Positions 8,984 to 16,193 of a stretch of 35,762 nt of DNA are shown here, in pieces; the first letter of the stretch is position 1, and each line of letters begins with the position of its first letter. The stretch spans positions 1 through 35,762 of the forward strand of contig CAZSVE010000026.1 in assembly GCA_964610175.1 (NCBI GenBank), written 5' to 3'. The notes under the pieces are model-generated. The model was given only the letters and a program-made list of their open reading frames with translations. It ran no database searches and was not told the origin of the DNA. A program made the position numbers and the translations under genes. This DNA is from CAZSVE01 sp964610175. Its GTDB lineage: Bacteria; Pseudomonadota; Gammaproteobacteria; HK1.

Positions 8984-9001
8984 AAGAGATCCCGATCTCT
9001 T
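8984..9001. other. Perfect inverted repeat between dsrE and dsrF
   Basis: AAGAGATC (8984-8991) and GATCTCTT (8994-9001) are exact reverse complements separated by two bases; as RNA the stem would be seven pairs with a four-base loop. It lies in the 165-bp dsrE-dsrF gap, about 60 bases before the dsrF start, with no T-run. A processing or stability element is possible; chance cannot be excluded. Confidence 0.4.
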
Positions 9002-9092
9002 AGAATACGCAGCCACCTACAATAGTTACCATCATCATCTCCCCTCCCCCAAAATTTCTGGCTTCTCACCACAAAACTGAACTCCTTAATCA

Positions 9093-9485
9093 TTAATCGC
9101 CAAATACAATTAACCGATCAGATTGGATACCAGCCTCAATAAGTTGCCCTAATCCGGAGATCCGAAAACCAGGAGCAATATTATTTGCATTTTTGCCTTG
9201 GCGCATCATTTCTTCCTCATCGACAATACCTCGCCGCTGCGCAGCGGCAATACAAATAACAAGATCTAAGCCATATTTTTTACTTAGTTCCTCCCATCTA
9301 ACTGTAATATTCCGATCATCCTGAGGCGGCGTAGCAAGCCTAGTACCATTGTTAACGCCATCATGGTAAAAAAAGACACGAAAAACCTCATGCCCTTTTC
9401 CTAGCGCAGCCTTAACAAACTGATAAGCACTATCAGAGGCCTGATGTTGATAGGGCCCTTCATTAACAAGGATTCCAAACTTCAT
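9093..9485 (-). CDS. dsrE: DsrE, sulfur-binding subunit of DsrEFH
   Basis: The 130-residue protein matches DsrE/TusD in length and pattern. Cys78 in VICIAAAQRRG is the conserved active-site cysteine that carries the persulfide in A. vinosum DsrE (Cys78 there too). It takes up sulfur from the TusA/rhodanese relay and hands it to DsrC. GGAG lies seven bases before the ATG. It follows dsrB by 87 bp, a gap holding a short tandem duplication (CAGCTTAACTT, near 9520-9540), and is followed by 165 bp before dsrF. The presence of dsrEFH marks the pathway as oxidative. Confidence 0.96.
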   Translation of the reverse strand: MKFGILVNEGPYQHQASDSAYQFVKAALGKGHEVFRVFFYHDGVNNGTRLATPPQDDRNITVRWEELSKKYGLDLVICIAAAQRRGIVDEEEMMRQGKNANNIAPGFRISGLGQLIEAGIQSDRLIVFGD

Positions 9486-9572
9486 ACCTACTCTCCGATA
9501 ACTATCCAGTCGAACAACTCAGCTTAACTTCAGCTTAACTGACGACATGGTGACACATAAGCACACATCCAC

Positions 9573-10649
9573 CTAGAAACGAACATAAGCCGATGCGTTC
9601 AGGCTCTTACGCGCTCCCCGCCAATTATCAATATGAAACTTCGTAAATGGTAGATCAGTTAATTCAAAGAATCTCGGCCATCCAATCCGATCGATCCAAT
9701 CATTAATGCGCTCCCAATCCCTCGCATCTTCTTTATATGCCTTAAGTATTTTCTTAACAATGGCGGTAGCTTCCACCCAACGCGGAGGATTATTAGGAAT
9801 ACCCGCTGCGACAAGCTTCTGAAAAGATGGCTTGCTACGCGCATTAGAATGATTTCCCCCAACCCAAATAGAAAGTTTTGAGTGCTCTGGATCATTAATC
9901 TGCATCGGCGGACATGGTGGATAGCAAGCACCACAACAAATACACTTCCTCTCATCTACTTCAAGCGATGGCTTACCATTCACCATCGCTGGACGAATAG
10001 CCGCTACCGGACAACGTGCAACCACAGAAGGACGCTCGCACACATTCGCCACTAGATCATGATTAATTTTAGGCGGTTTAGTATGCTGAACATTGATAGC
10101 GATATCTCCCTGCCCACCGCAGTTAATCTGACAACAAGAGGTTGTAATATGAACACGATTAGGCATCTCCCACGCCTTAAACTCATCAATAAGCTCATCC
10201 ATCATGGACTTAACTACTCCAGATGCATCAGTACCCGGAATATCACAATGCAACCATCCTTGAGTATGAGAAAGCATAGCTACAGAATTCCGCGTCCCTC
10301 CAACGATAAAGCCTTCTTTCTCCAACGCCTCAATGAGAGAGTTAACCTTTTCCTCTCCGCCAATCATATACTCAATGTTACTGCGCAGCGTAAAGCGAAC
10401 ATACCCATCCCCATATTGATCCCCAATATCGCAAAGCTTCCTCAAAGTAAATATATCTAAAATACGCTGAGTACCTGCCTTAATAGTATAGATCGCATCC
10501 CCATTTCCCGATACATGCTTCAACACACCAGGGCGAACATCCTCATGATATTTCCACTGACCAAAATTTTTCAGCATCACGGGATGCATATATTGAAATC
10601 CATCTGGACAACCGCTCTCAATAGGCGGACGATGTTGATCCTGAGCCAT
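9573..10649 (-). CDS. dsrB: DsrB, beta subunit of reverse dissimilatory sulfite reductase
   Basis: The 358-residue protein has the sulfite/nitrite reductase half-domains and a ferredoxin insert (C236, C239, C242, C246 in KCICCGACYPPCP). Cysteines at 135, 172-173 and 177 (ITTSCCQINCGG) belong to the siroheme-[4Fe-4S] region. With DsrA it forms the cytoplasmic alpha2beta2 enzyme that oxidises DsrC-bound sulfur to sulfite. GGAGG lies seven bases before the ATG. The gene stands 247 bp after dsrA, whereas dsrA and dsrB are usually only a few tens of bases apart. Confidence 0.97.
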   Translation of the reverse strand: MAQDQHRPPIESGCPDGFQYMHPVMLKNFGQWKYHEDVRPGVLKHVSGNGDAIYTIKAGTQRILDIFTLRKLCDIGDQYGDGYVRFTLRSNIEYMIGGEEKVNSLIEALEKEGFIVGGTRNSVAMLSHTQGWLHCDIPGTDASGVVKSMMDELIDEFKAWEMPNRVHITTSCCQINCGGQGDIAINVQHTKPPKINHDLVANVCERPSVVARCPVAAIRPAMVNGKPSLEVDERKCICCGACYPPCPPMQINDPEHSKLSIWVGGNHSNARSKPSFQKLVAAGIPNNPPRWVEATAIVKKILKAYKEDARDWERINDWIDRIGWPRFFELTDLPFTKFHIDNWRGARKSLNASAYVRF

Positions 10650-10896
10650 TGGCTACCTCCGAATCAAGCGCTTTAAAACCCATTAAACCTCTAAATCTTG
10701 CTCAAACCTCAGTATGCGCAAAGACCTACCTCCCCTTACTTCAATGATATTGATCCACCATTACCCAAAACCGATACCAAAAAAAACAGGGCCATCCACA
10801 CAAAGGTTATGAACAAGAAAACCACTCCCCGGCCAAAGCCATCACACAATGACCCAGACCAGCCCATCGCATAAAAATATATGTACCAACCCTCAT
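10650..10896 (-). other. Unusual 247-bp dsrA-dsrB spacer
   Basis: Normally dsrA and dsrB are nearly contiguous. This AC-rich spacer contains no full gene. On the minus strand a GGGGAGG site near 10730 is followed by a possible TTG-started 12-codon frame that ends before dsrB's own GGAGG site. I see no terminator-like hairpin, so readthrough from dsrA is expected. Confidence 0.45.
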
Positions 10897-12141
10897 TTAG
10901 TTAGCAGTCTGTTTACGAGCAAACCACTTTTCAGCCTCTTCATCCCACAAGTCCATTCGCACATAGGAGCTAGTCCGCGGATGATCAACCATATTCGGAT
11001 CAACCTCAATATCAATTCCCTCAAGAAAATTAACAAGCCCAATACGCTCAATCATTTCACCTGTGCGCTCATGTTCCAGAGCATTCTCGGCAAAAAAGTC
11101 GATTATCTTCTCGGCAAGCTCAACTAATGCTTCGTAATCTTCCTCGGTATCAAGCTTCATGAATGGCACTACAACAGTCCCAAATAAATCACCGATCTTT
11201 AAGGTTCGCTTACCACCTACAAGTATACTAACACCTTTATCATTACCAGCTGACAGGGCCTTCGGCATCACATTAAGACAATGCATGCAGCGCACACAAT
11301 TACGGTTATCAACTTCAAGCGTATCATCATTATCCAAAGATAACGCATTAGTGGGGCAGCGAGTAATAACATTATCAATAATATACTTCCGACCCTTTTT
11401 AGCCACCGCAGCCTTAACCTCATCCTGGTCGACTTTCATATCATCCCGCCAAGTACCTATTACTGCAAAATCAGCACGCTCAATAGAATTTACGCAATCA
11501 TTCGGACACCCGGAAACCTTGAATTTAAATTTATACGGTAATGCAGGACGGTGAACATCATCAGTAAAATTATTGAGTAACAACCGATGAATCTTATGCT
11601 CATTACAACACGATTGCTCACAACGAGCAGAACCGACACAGGATATTCCTGTACGAACACAAGGGCCCGCACCACCAAGATCCCAGCCATACTCATTGAT
11701 CTCATCGAAAAACTTTTGAGTAGACTCGCTATCAGCACCGATGAACATAATATTGCCTGTTTGGCCGTGGAAGGTTACTAATCCAGAGCCATGCTTTTCC
11801 CAATCATCGGCTAATTGGCGTAGAATATCGGTCGAATAGAAATTCCCTGCCGGCGGTTGAACCCGCAAAGTATGAAACTCTCTCGATTTCGGGAAGTTAT
11901 CGCCCACCTCGGAAAAGCGCGGAATAATACCACCCCCATATCCGTATACACTCAACGTACCTCCCTTCCAATAACCTTTCCGGGTTTCATAAGAGTGCTG
12001 AAGCTGACCAAGCAAATCATTAGTCATCTCGTTGATACGCTGATCGGGATGATCATCACGCAGCCGCTTGATCCCACTAATGAAGCTTGGCCATGGACCA
12101 TCCTGGAGTTGGTCAAGCATCGGGGTATCATGTTTTTTCAT
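10897..12141 (-). CDS. dsrA: DsrA, alpha subunit of reverse dissimilatory sulfite reductase
   Basis: The 414-residue protein carries the siroheme-[4Fe-4S] cysteine set C168-x5-C174 and C212-x3-C216 (SGCPNDC), and a ferredoxin domain with C262 and C282/C285/C288 (NCVRCMHC). With DsrB it catalyses sulfur oxidation to sulfite in the cytoplasm. Reverse rather than reductive type is inferred from dsrEFH and dsrL in the same cluster and the lack of dsrD. The start is well supported: GAGGAG lies seven bases before the ATG. It is the first gene of the cluster, and the 200 bp upstream are shared with a divergent gene pair that includes a Cas6-like protein. Confidence 0.98.
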   Translation of the reverse strand: MKKHDTPMLDQLQDGPWPSFISGIKRLRDDHPDQRINEMTNDLLGQLQHSYETRKGYWKGGTLSVYGYGGGIIPRFSEVGDNFPKSREFHTLRVQPPAGNFYSTDILRQLADDWEKHGSGLVTFHGQTGNIMFIGADSESTQKFFDEINEYGWDLGGAGPCVRTGISCVGSARCEQSCCNEHKIHRLLLNNFTDDVHRPALPYKFKFKVSGCPNDCVNSIERADFAVIGTWRDDMKVDQDEVKAAVAKKGRKYIIDNVITRCPTNALSLDNDDTLEVDNRNCVRCMHCLNVMPKALSAGNDKGVSILVGGKRTLKIGDLFGTVVVPFMKLDTEEDYEALVELAEKIIDFFAENALEHERTGEMIERIGLVNFLEGIDIEVDPNMVDHPRTSSYVRMDLWDEEAEKWFARKQTAN

Positions 12142-12286
12142 CGCGCCGTCTCCTCAGAAAGACATTAATTCTCTAAATCCAAACTACAGAACGCTTCTAT
12201 TATCATTGTCGCAAAAACCAGCGCTCGCACCTGCTCTGTAAGCTCTAACACTCACCAACGAGGCCGGCAGCATAGTCTCTTTAGGT

Positions 12287-12315
12287 AACCTAGATATTCA
12301 AATGATCCTAGTCAA
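12287..12315 (-). promoter_or_regulatory. Possible promoter of the dsr operon
   Basis: On the minus strand TTGACT (12310-12315) is followed after exactly 17 bases by TAGGTT (12287-12292). The -35 is good and the -10 weak, as in many regulated promoters. It lies about 146 bases before the dsrA start, in the divergent intergenic region. Transcript mapping would be needed to confirm it. Confidence 0.3.
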
Positions 12316-12341
12316 GATATGCTATCTCAGACTATCCTAAA

Positions 12342-12587
12342 ATGCTTCGAGACTTGGGAACAGGAATCTATAACCACTCAGATTTAATCATGTTACACGT
12401 AAGCGAATTACTATTGCAACATCACGATTTGGCATCCTTCAGAGACTTGGTGAAAGTCATACGGAAAAAGGCCAGAGCCGAAAGATTCTTCCGCATGGAT
12501 GTAAAGCCGCCTTTTCCAGACACGCCGGAAAACTGGGAAGATCAACTGGAAAGTGCTTTTAGCAGTGTATTGGACAGCAACGATTGA
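12342..12587 (+). CDS. Small hypothetical protein divergent from dsrA
   Basis: This frame of 81 residues looks like a soluble, mostly helical protein with mixed charge: a hydrophobic helix around LIMLHVSELLLQHHDL, a basic segment VIRKKARAERFFR, and an acidic end. I do not recognise the family. The composition looks like a real gene, but there is no clear ribosome site before the ATG, and an internal ATG at residue 17 is possible. It precedes the Cas6-like gene by 98 bp on the same strand, so the two may be co-transcribed away from dsrA. Confidence 0.5.
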   Translation: MLRDLGTGIYNHSDLIMLHVSELLLQHHDLASFRDLVKVIRKKARAERFFRMDVKPPFPDTPENWEDQLESAFSSVLDSND

Positions 12588-12685
12588 AAAATGGTTTTGC
12601 GCCAAACTCAACGTACTCGAAATCAAAAAATACCCCCTCGAATTCCATTCAGAAGTTTTCCGGGTAAGTTTTAAGAAAAGCTAAT

Positions 12686-13372
12686 ATGCCTTGGTTAGAA
12701 GAAGATGAAACACCTCAAATAAGTCCAGGTCGCGCGATAGACTATGCTTATCGAATCCGATGTCCTACCCTACCAGTAGAACACGCTTATCCGCTTGCCG
12801 AAGCCATTGCGAGTGTACTGCCTTGGCTTAAGAGTGAGCCCAATGTCGGAATTCATCGCATCCATGTGGCCGATTCAGGAAATGGCTGGATGCGACCGAC
12901 AGGAAGTGGCAGTGATTTTAGCGGTTTATTATACCTTTCTCGCCGCACCCGATTAATACTGCGCTTACCGAAAAATCTAATAAAGAAAGCAGAAAATCTC
13001 GAGGGTGCCATCCTTGACATCAACAAAAACACTCTAGCCGTGGAAAAGGGCCAAGAAAAACCGCTACACCCATCCAACACGCTGTTTGCACGATCCATCG
13101 TAACAGGTGACCATGACAAGGAAACCCAATTCGTCGACTATCTTGTAGACCAATTCCAACAGATGGGTATCCGCGTCCGTAAACTCTTATGCGGCAAGGA
13201 ACATATTATTTCTACACAAAAAAAACCAATTCATACTCGAAGCGTTTTGATTGCGGAGATCAACCCAGAAGAATCATTGTTACTACAGGAAAATGGAATT
13301 GGCCCGTTTCGCCAATTGGGATGTGGATTGTTCATTCCTCATAAGAATATCGCCCCCGTCTATAGAAAATAG
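12686..13372 (+). CDS. cas6: Stand-alone Cas6/Cmx6-like (type I-MYXAN) protein
   Basis: The 228-residue protein resembles the family annotated as type I-MYXAN CRISPR-associated protein Cas6/Cmx6. Recognisable parts are the N-terminal RIRCPTLPVEHAYPLAEAI segment, SGNGWMRP (near residue 72), YLSRRTRLILR, the KLLCGKEH segment, THTRS-like HTRSVLIAEINPEES, and a C-terminal glycine-rich loop GIGPFRQLGCG (204-214) followed by FIPHK. Cas6 proteins are RAMP-fold RNA-binding endonucleases that cut CRISPR transcripts; the glycine-rich loop is their signature. Here there is no Cas protein or repeat array nearby, and the gene is divergent from the dsr operon. A role outside CRISPR, perhaps in RNA processing, is inference. 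The identification is from memory of the family, not from a search. Confidence 0.72.
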   Translation: MPWLEEDETPQISPGRAIDYAYRIRCPTLPVEHAYPLAEAIASVLPWLKSEPNVGIHRIHVADSGNGWMRPTGSGSDFSGLLYLSRRTRLILRLPKNLIKKAENLEGAILDINKNTLAVEKGQEKPLHPSNTLFARSIVTGDHDKETQFVDYLVDQFQQMGIRVRKLLCGKEHIISTQKKPIHTRSVLIAEINPEESLLLQENGIGPFRQLGCGLFIPHKNIAPVYRK

Positions 13373-13388
13373 CCCATTTCGGAAATGA

Positions 13389-13571
13389 ATGAGTCACCGG
13401 ATCGAATATTTTATAAGTTTTATTGCCCATCTCCCCGCGCAATCCCCTGCCCATTCCGGCAAGGAAGAGCATTACGTCGAAATAAAAATTCACATCAAAG
13501 CAATCCCTGAATTCAACGTCAAGCGATTATCCCTACCCTTACCGCCCTCAAACAACGGTCAGTCCAAATAA
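13389..13571 (+). CDS. Doubtful 60-residue frame after the Cas6-like gene
   Basis: A short frame starts 16 bases after the Cas6-like stop and ends in two consecutive stop codons. The product is unrecognised, with Pro/Ser-rich and basic parts. There is no ribosome site I would trust. It could be a remnant of a longer gene or a chance frame. Confidence 0.2.
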   Translation: MSHRIEYFISFIAHLPAQSPAHSGKEEHYVEIKIHIKAIPEFNVKRLSLPLPPSNNGQSK

Positions 13572-13862
13572 TAAGCCTGATTTGCCAAGCAAACACCATC
13601 ACACTGAGGAAATATAGGAAATAGTAGCCAAGCATCCAAGAGGCGCCGATAATCTATGCTGATGCCGATTGACTAGGAAGCAGCCCAAAAAGGCAACTCA
13701 ACACTGTTGCCATGAGACCACAGAACAAAAGGAAACTCATAAGACACCCCTCGCTTTCCCTCGGAACGACAGAACCCAGACCGTTCAAGTACAGTAAAAA
13801 AATCTTTTACCTTTAGGATGATGAACTACACGCAACGTGACCTATTCTTAATATCGAAGTCA

Positions 13863-14044
13863 TCCCAATCCGGCCTATCCGGAACCGAGATTTCATCGTA
13901 CGAAAAAGAGCACTGTTATCTCGCTTAGGGGAAAGATCTTCTGATTCTGGATAGAATTAGCGCACAAGATTTCTCTCTTTGGTCGAAAGGACAATCAAAT
14001 TTTTGATCGCTTTGTTCAAGATTCCATGGATAAGGCTCTGACTA
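13863..14044. repeat. Degenerate intergenic repeat B, copy before pmbA
   Basis: 'CCGGCCTATCCGGAACC' near 13870 and 'TTTGTTCAAGATTCCATGG' near 14013-14031 match the two ends of the dsrM-dsrC copy at 7463-7613 in the same order and orientation. The middle has diverged. The alignment was made by eye. Confidence 0.45.
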
Positions 14045-14070
14045 ATAATGATTCAGATCACAAGATATAC

Positions 14071-14088
14071 TTAGCGAAGCTTCGCTAA
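14071..14088. promoter_or_regulatory. 18-bp perfect palindrome upstream of pmbA
   Basis: TTAGCGAAGCTTCGCTAA reads identically on both strands. Its 14-base core, AGCGAAGCTTCGCT, is also the left end of the repeat A copy at 23322. So it may be either a fragment of that repeat or a binding site for a dimeric regulator of pmbA. Confidence 0.45.
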
Positions 14089-14132
14089 ACATCCATCAAA
14101 CACAATCTCCTATAAATTTTGTAACTTTGGCC

Positions 14133-15479
14133 ATGTTGAACCAACTCCCGACTGTTATCGATGAGCAGGACAATTTAAAAAAATTAGTAACCGATATTCT
14201 GGCCGAGGCTACCCGACAAGGCGCAAGCTCTGCGGAAGCCGAAATCGCCTCCAGCTCTGGTCTATCGGTTTCCGTACGCCTTGGAGAAGTGGAGACCATC
14301 GAACACATCCGTGATCGAGATCTTGGGGTAACGGTTTATTTCGGTAAAAAAAAGGGTTCCGCGAGCACTACCGATTTCAGTCAGAAAGCAATCAAGGAAA
14401 CAGTACAGGCTGCCCGCACCATTGCCCGCTACACTTCGGATGACAGCTATGCAGGCCTTGCCGACCCCGATCGAATGGCAACCGATATGCCGGATCTGGA
14501 TCTCTATCACCCTTGGGAACTGGAACCGGAAACGGCCATTACCATCGCCACCGCATCGGAAAATGCCGCCAGGGAGTTCGATACCCGTATTACCAATTCC
14601 GAGGGAAGCTCGGTCAATTGGCATCAAGGGACTCATGTATACGGGAATACCCATGGCTTTCTGGGCGTTCACTCGGGGACTCGACATAGCATCGATTGTG
14701 CGGTAATCGCTGGAAGCGGACCCGAAATGCAACGGGACGGCTGGTACACCTCCGCAAGAGATCCTGCCGATCTGGAAGATACCAAGACCATCGGGGTAAA
14801 AGCCGCCGAAAAAGCGATTGCACGCCTCAATGCGCGCCAAATTACCACCCAAACGACACCAGTGGTATTTCAAGCGGAAATCGCTACTGGTTTATTCGGT
14901 CATTTCTTATCGGCGATCAGCGGCGGTATGCTGTATCGTAAATCGAGTTTCTTGCTGGATCATCTGGGTAAACAAGTATTCCCGGAATTCATCCGCATTC
15001 ACGAGCAACCTCATCTACCCAAGGGGCCGGGAAGTACCACTTTCGATAACGAGGGGGTGGCTACAAAGGTCCGGGATGTGGTAACGGACGGTGTTCTACA
15101 AGGATATATGCTGGGTAGCTATTCGGCCCGCAAGCTGGGCATGGAAACGACAGCCAACGCCGGAGGTGCCCATAACCTCACCGTGGAACCCAATGCCCAG
15201 GATCTCGCGAACATTCTCGACGAAATGGGAACCGGGTTGCTGGTAACGGAATTGATGGGGTCCGGCGTCAATATCGTCACCGGCGATTACTCCCGTGGCG
15301 CAAGCGGCTTTTGGATCGAAGAAGGGAAAATCGAATTTCCGGTTCAAGAGATCACCATCGCCGGAAATTTGCGGGACATCTTTCTCGGCATACGCCGCAT
15401 TGGCAATGATATGGAAAAGCGCGGCAATATACGGACAGGCTCCGTGCTCATCAAGCAAATGACTGTTGCAGGTAGTTGA
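14133..15479 (+). CDS. pmbA: PmbA/TldE, subunit of the TldD-PmbA metalloprotease
   Basis: The 448-residue protein matches PmbA/TldE along its length, including the central LSAISGGMLYRKSSFL region and the C-terminal IVTGDYSRGASGFWIEEG block that is diagnostic of TldD/PmbA. With TldD it forms a heterodimeric zinc protease that degrades unfolded peptides and matures some modified peptides and antitoxins. TldD carries the metal site, and none is expected here. I used the ATG at 14133; a TTG two codons upstream is possible, and neither has a clear ribosome site. No tldD is in the window, which is normal since the two are often unlinked. Its base composition is clearly GC-richer than the dsr cluster. 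Confidence 0.95.
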   Translation: MLNQLPTVIDEQDNLKKLVTDILAEATRQGASSAEAEIASSSGLSVSVRLGEVETIEHIRDRDLGVTVYFGKKKGSASTTDFSQKAIKETVQAARTIARYTSDDSYAGLADPDRMATDMPDLDLYHPWELEPETAITIATASENAAREFDTRITNSEGSSVNWHQGTHVYGNTHGFLGVHSGTRHSIDCAVIAGSGPEMQRDGWYTSARDPADLEDTKTIGVKAAEKAIARLNARQITTQTTPVVFQAEIATGLFGHFLSAISGGMLYRKSSFLLDHLGKQVFPEFIRIHEQPHLPKGPGSTTFDNEGVATKVRDVVTDGVLQGYMLGSYSARKLGMETTANAGGAHNLTVEPNAQDLANILDEMGTGLLVTELMGSGVNIVTGDYSRGASGFWIEEGKIEFPVQEITIAGNLRDIFLGIRRIGNDMEKRGNIRTGSVLIKQMTVAGS

Positions 15480-15997
15480 ACCACTTGCTCCATCATCTCA
15501 ATCCCAACACCATTTATGATGGTACGTGACATTGTGATGAAGAGGTATCACACCTTATTCCAGCATTCTGTGTTGGAAGCAATTGAATAATATTGATTCC
15601 AATCGGGTCAACTTATACACTATCGACCGATGGGTAAGTCGGAGGCAATACGGTCCCGGCTCGTTCTTTACACAACATGATGAGGTAGAAAACTATGCAA
15701 TATAGTAAACGATTTCGTTTAGTGAACCTCCGAGGAGATCCAGTTGGCTAGCGGCGGACTCTTATTGTTGCTAACAATGATAACCGTGTTCGTACTATGT
15801 GATGTAAATATAAGCGTAAGCCTAAGCAATAGACCTCTTAATAAGAAAACTTTGAAAATCGTGAAACAAGCAATAGCTACGTTCAAAAATTCAAGAAGAT
15901 TGAAGAGCAAATTATAAAAATTAGTTGGGAAAGCAAAGTTAAGAATGGAAATCAACCAAACAAAAATCATTGAAAGATTGGTTATTAATGTAGTGAC
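15480..15997. other. AT-rich non-coding region ending in a terminator
   Basis: Roughly 500 bp between pmbA and the terminator at 15998 show no gene I would accept. A minus-strand frame here gives an implausible, uniformly hydrophobic peptide. Small hairpins are present (GTGAT...ATCAC at 15535-15552; ATTGTT-GCT-AACAAT around 15766-15780). The region could simply be pmbA 3' sequence, or hold an unrecognised small RNA on the plus strand whose end is the terminator. Confidence 0.45.
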
Positions 15998-16032
15998 AAA
16001 AACCCCATTGGCTTTGGCTGATGGGGTTTTTT
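15998..16032 (+). terminator. Strong bidirectional intrinsic terminator
   Basis: AAAACCCCAT (15999-16008) pairs with ATGGGGTTTT (16021-16030) around a 12-base loop, followed by a T-run on the plus strand. The leading A-run gives a T-run on the minus strand too. It can stop plus-strand transcripts from the pmbA side and minus-strand transcripts from glnS, whose stop is 161 bases away. Confidence 0.8.
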
Positions 16033-16193
16033 ATTGGGTAACCACCTCCATGTTACACACGCACAACACAGCCACCATAAAAACAGCAGCCGTACATACA
16101 GGTATCGGAATCACAGATAAAAACTATTTTAGCCCTTGATGCCTTGGCTATTTTTGATGATAGAGGGATGACTTTGGTGGTAACGTATCTACG

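Larger units (their letters stand above)
13572..14132. other. Non-coding region before pmbA
   Basis: About 560 bp hold no convincing gene on either strand. The second half contains a copy of degenerate repeat B (13863-14044) and then an 18-bp perfect palindrome (14071-14088), 45 bases before the pmbA start. No CRISPR-like spaced repeats were seen here despite the Cas6-like gene upstream. Confidence 0.6.

Noticed and set aside
12287..12315. Reading the dsrA upstream region as a sigma-54 promoter
   Set aside because: No GG-N10-GC pair at the right spacing was found; a weak sigma-70-like pair was recorded instead.
13373..14132. Search for a CRISPR array next to the Cas6-like gene
   Set aside because: No regularly spaced direct repeats are visible; only a degenerate repeat B copy and a single palindrome.
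15719..15970. Minus-strand hydrophobic frame of 83 codons
   Set aside because: The product is a monotonous Phe/Leu/Ile peptide arising from AT-rich DNA, without a ribosome site.
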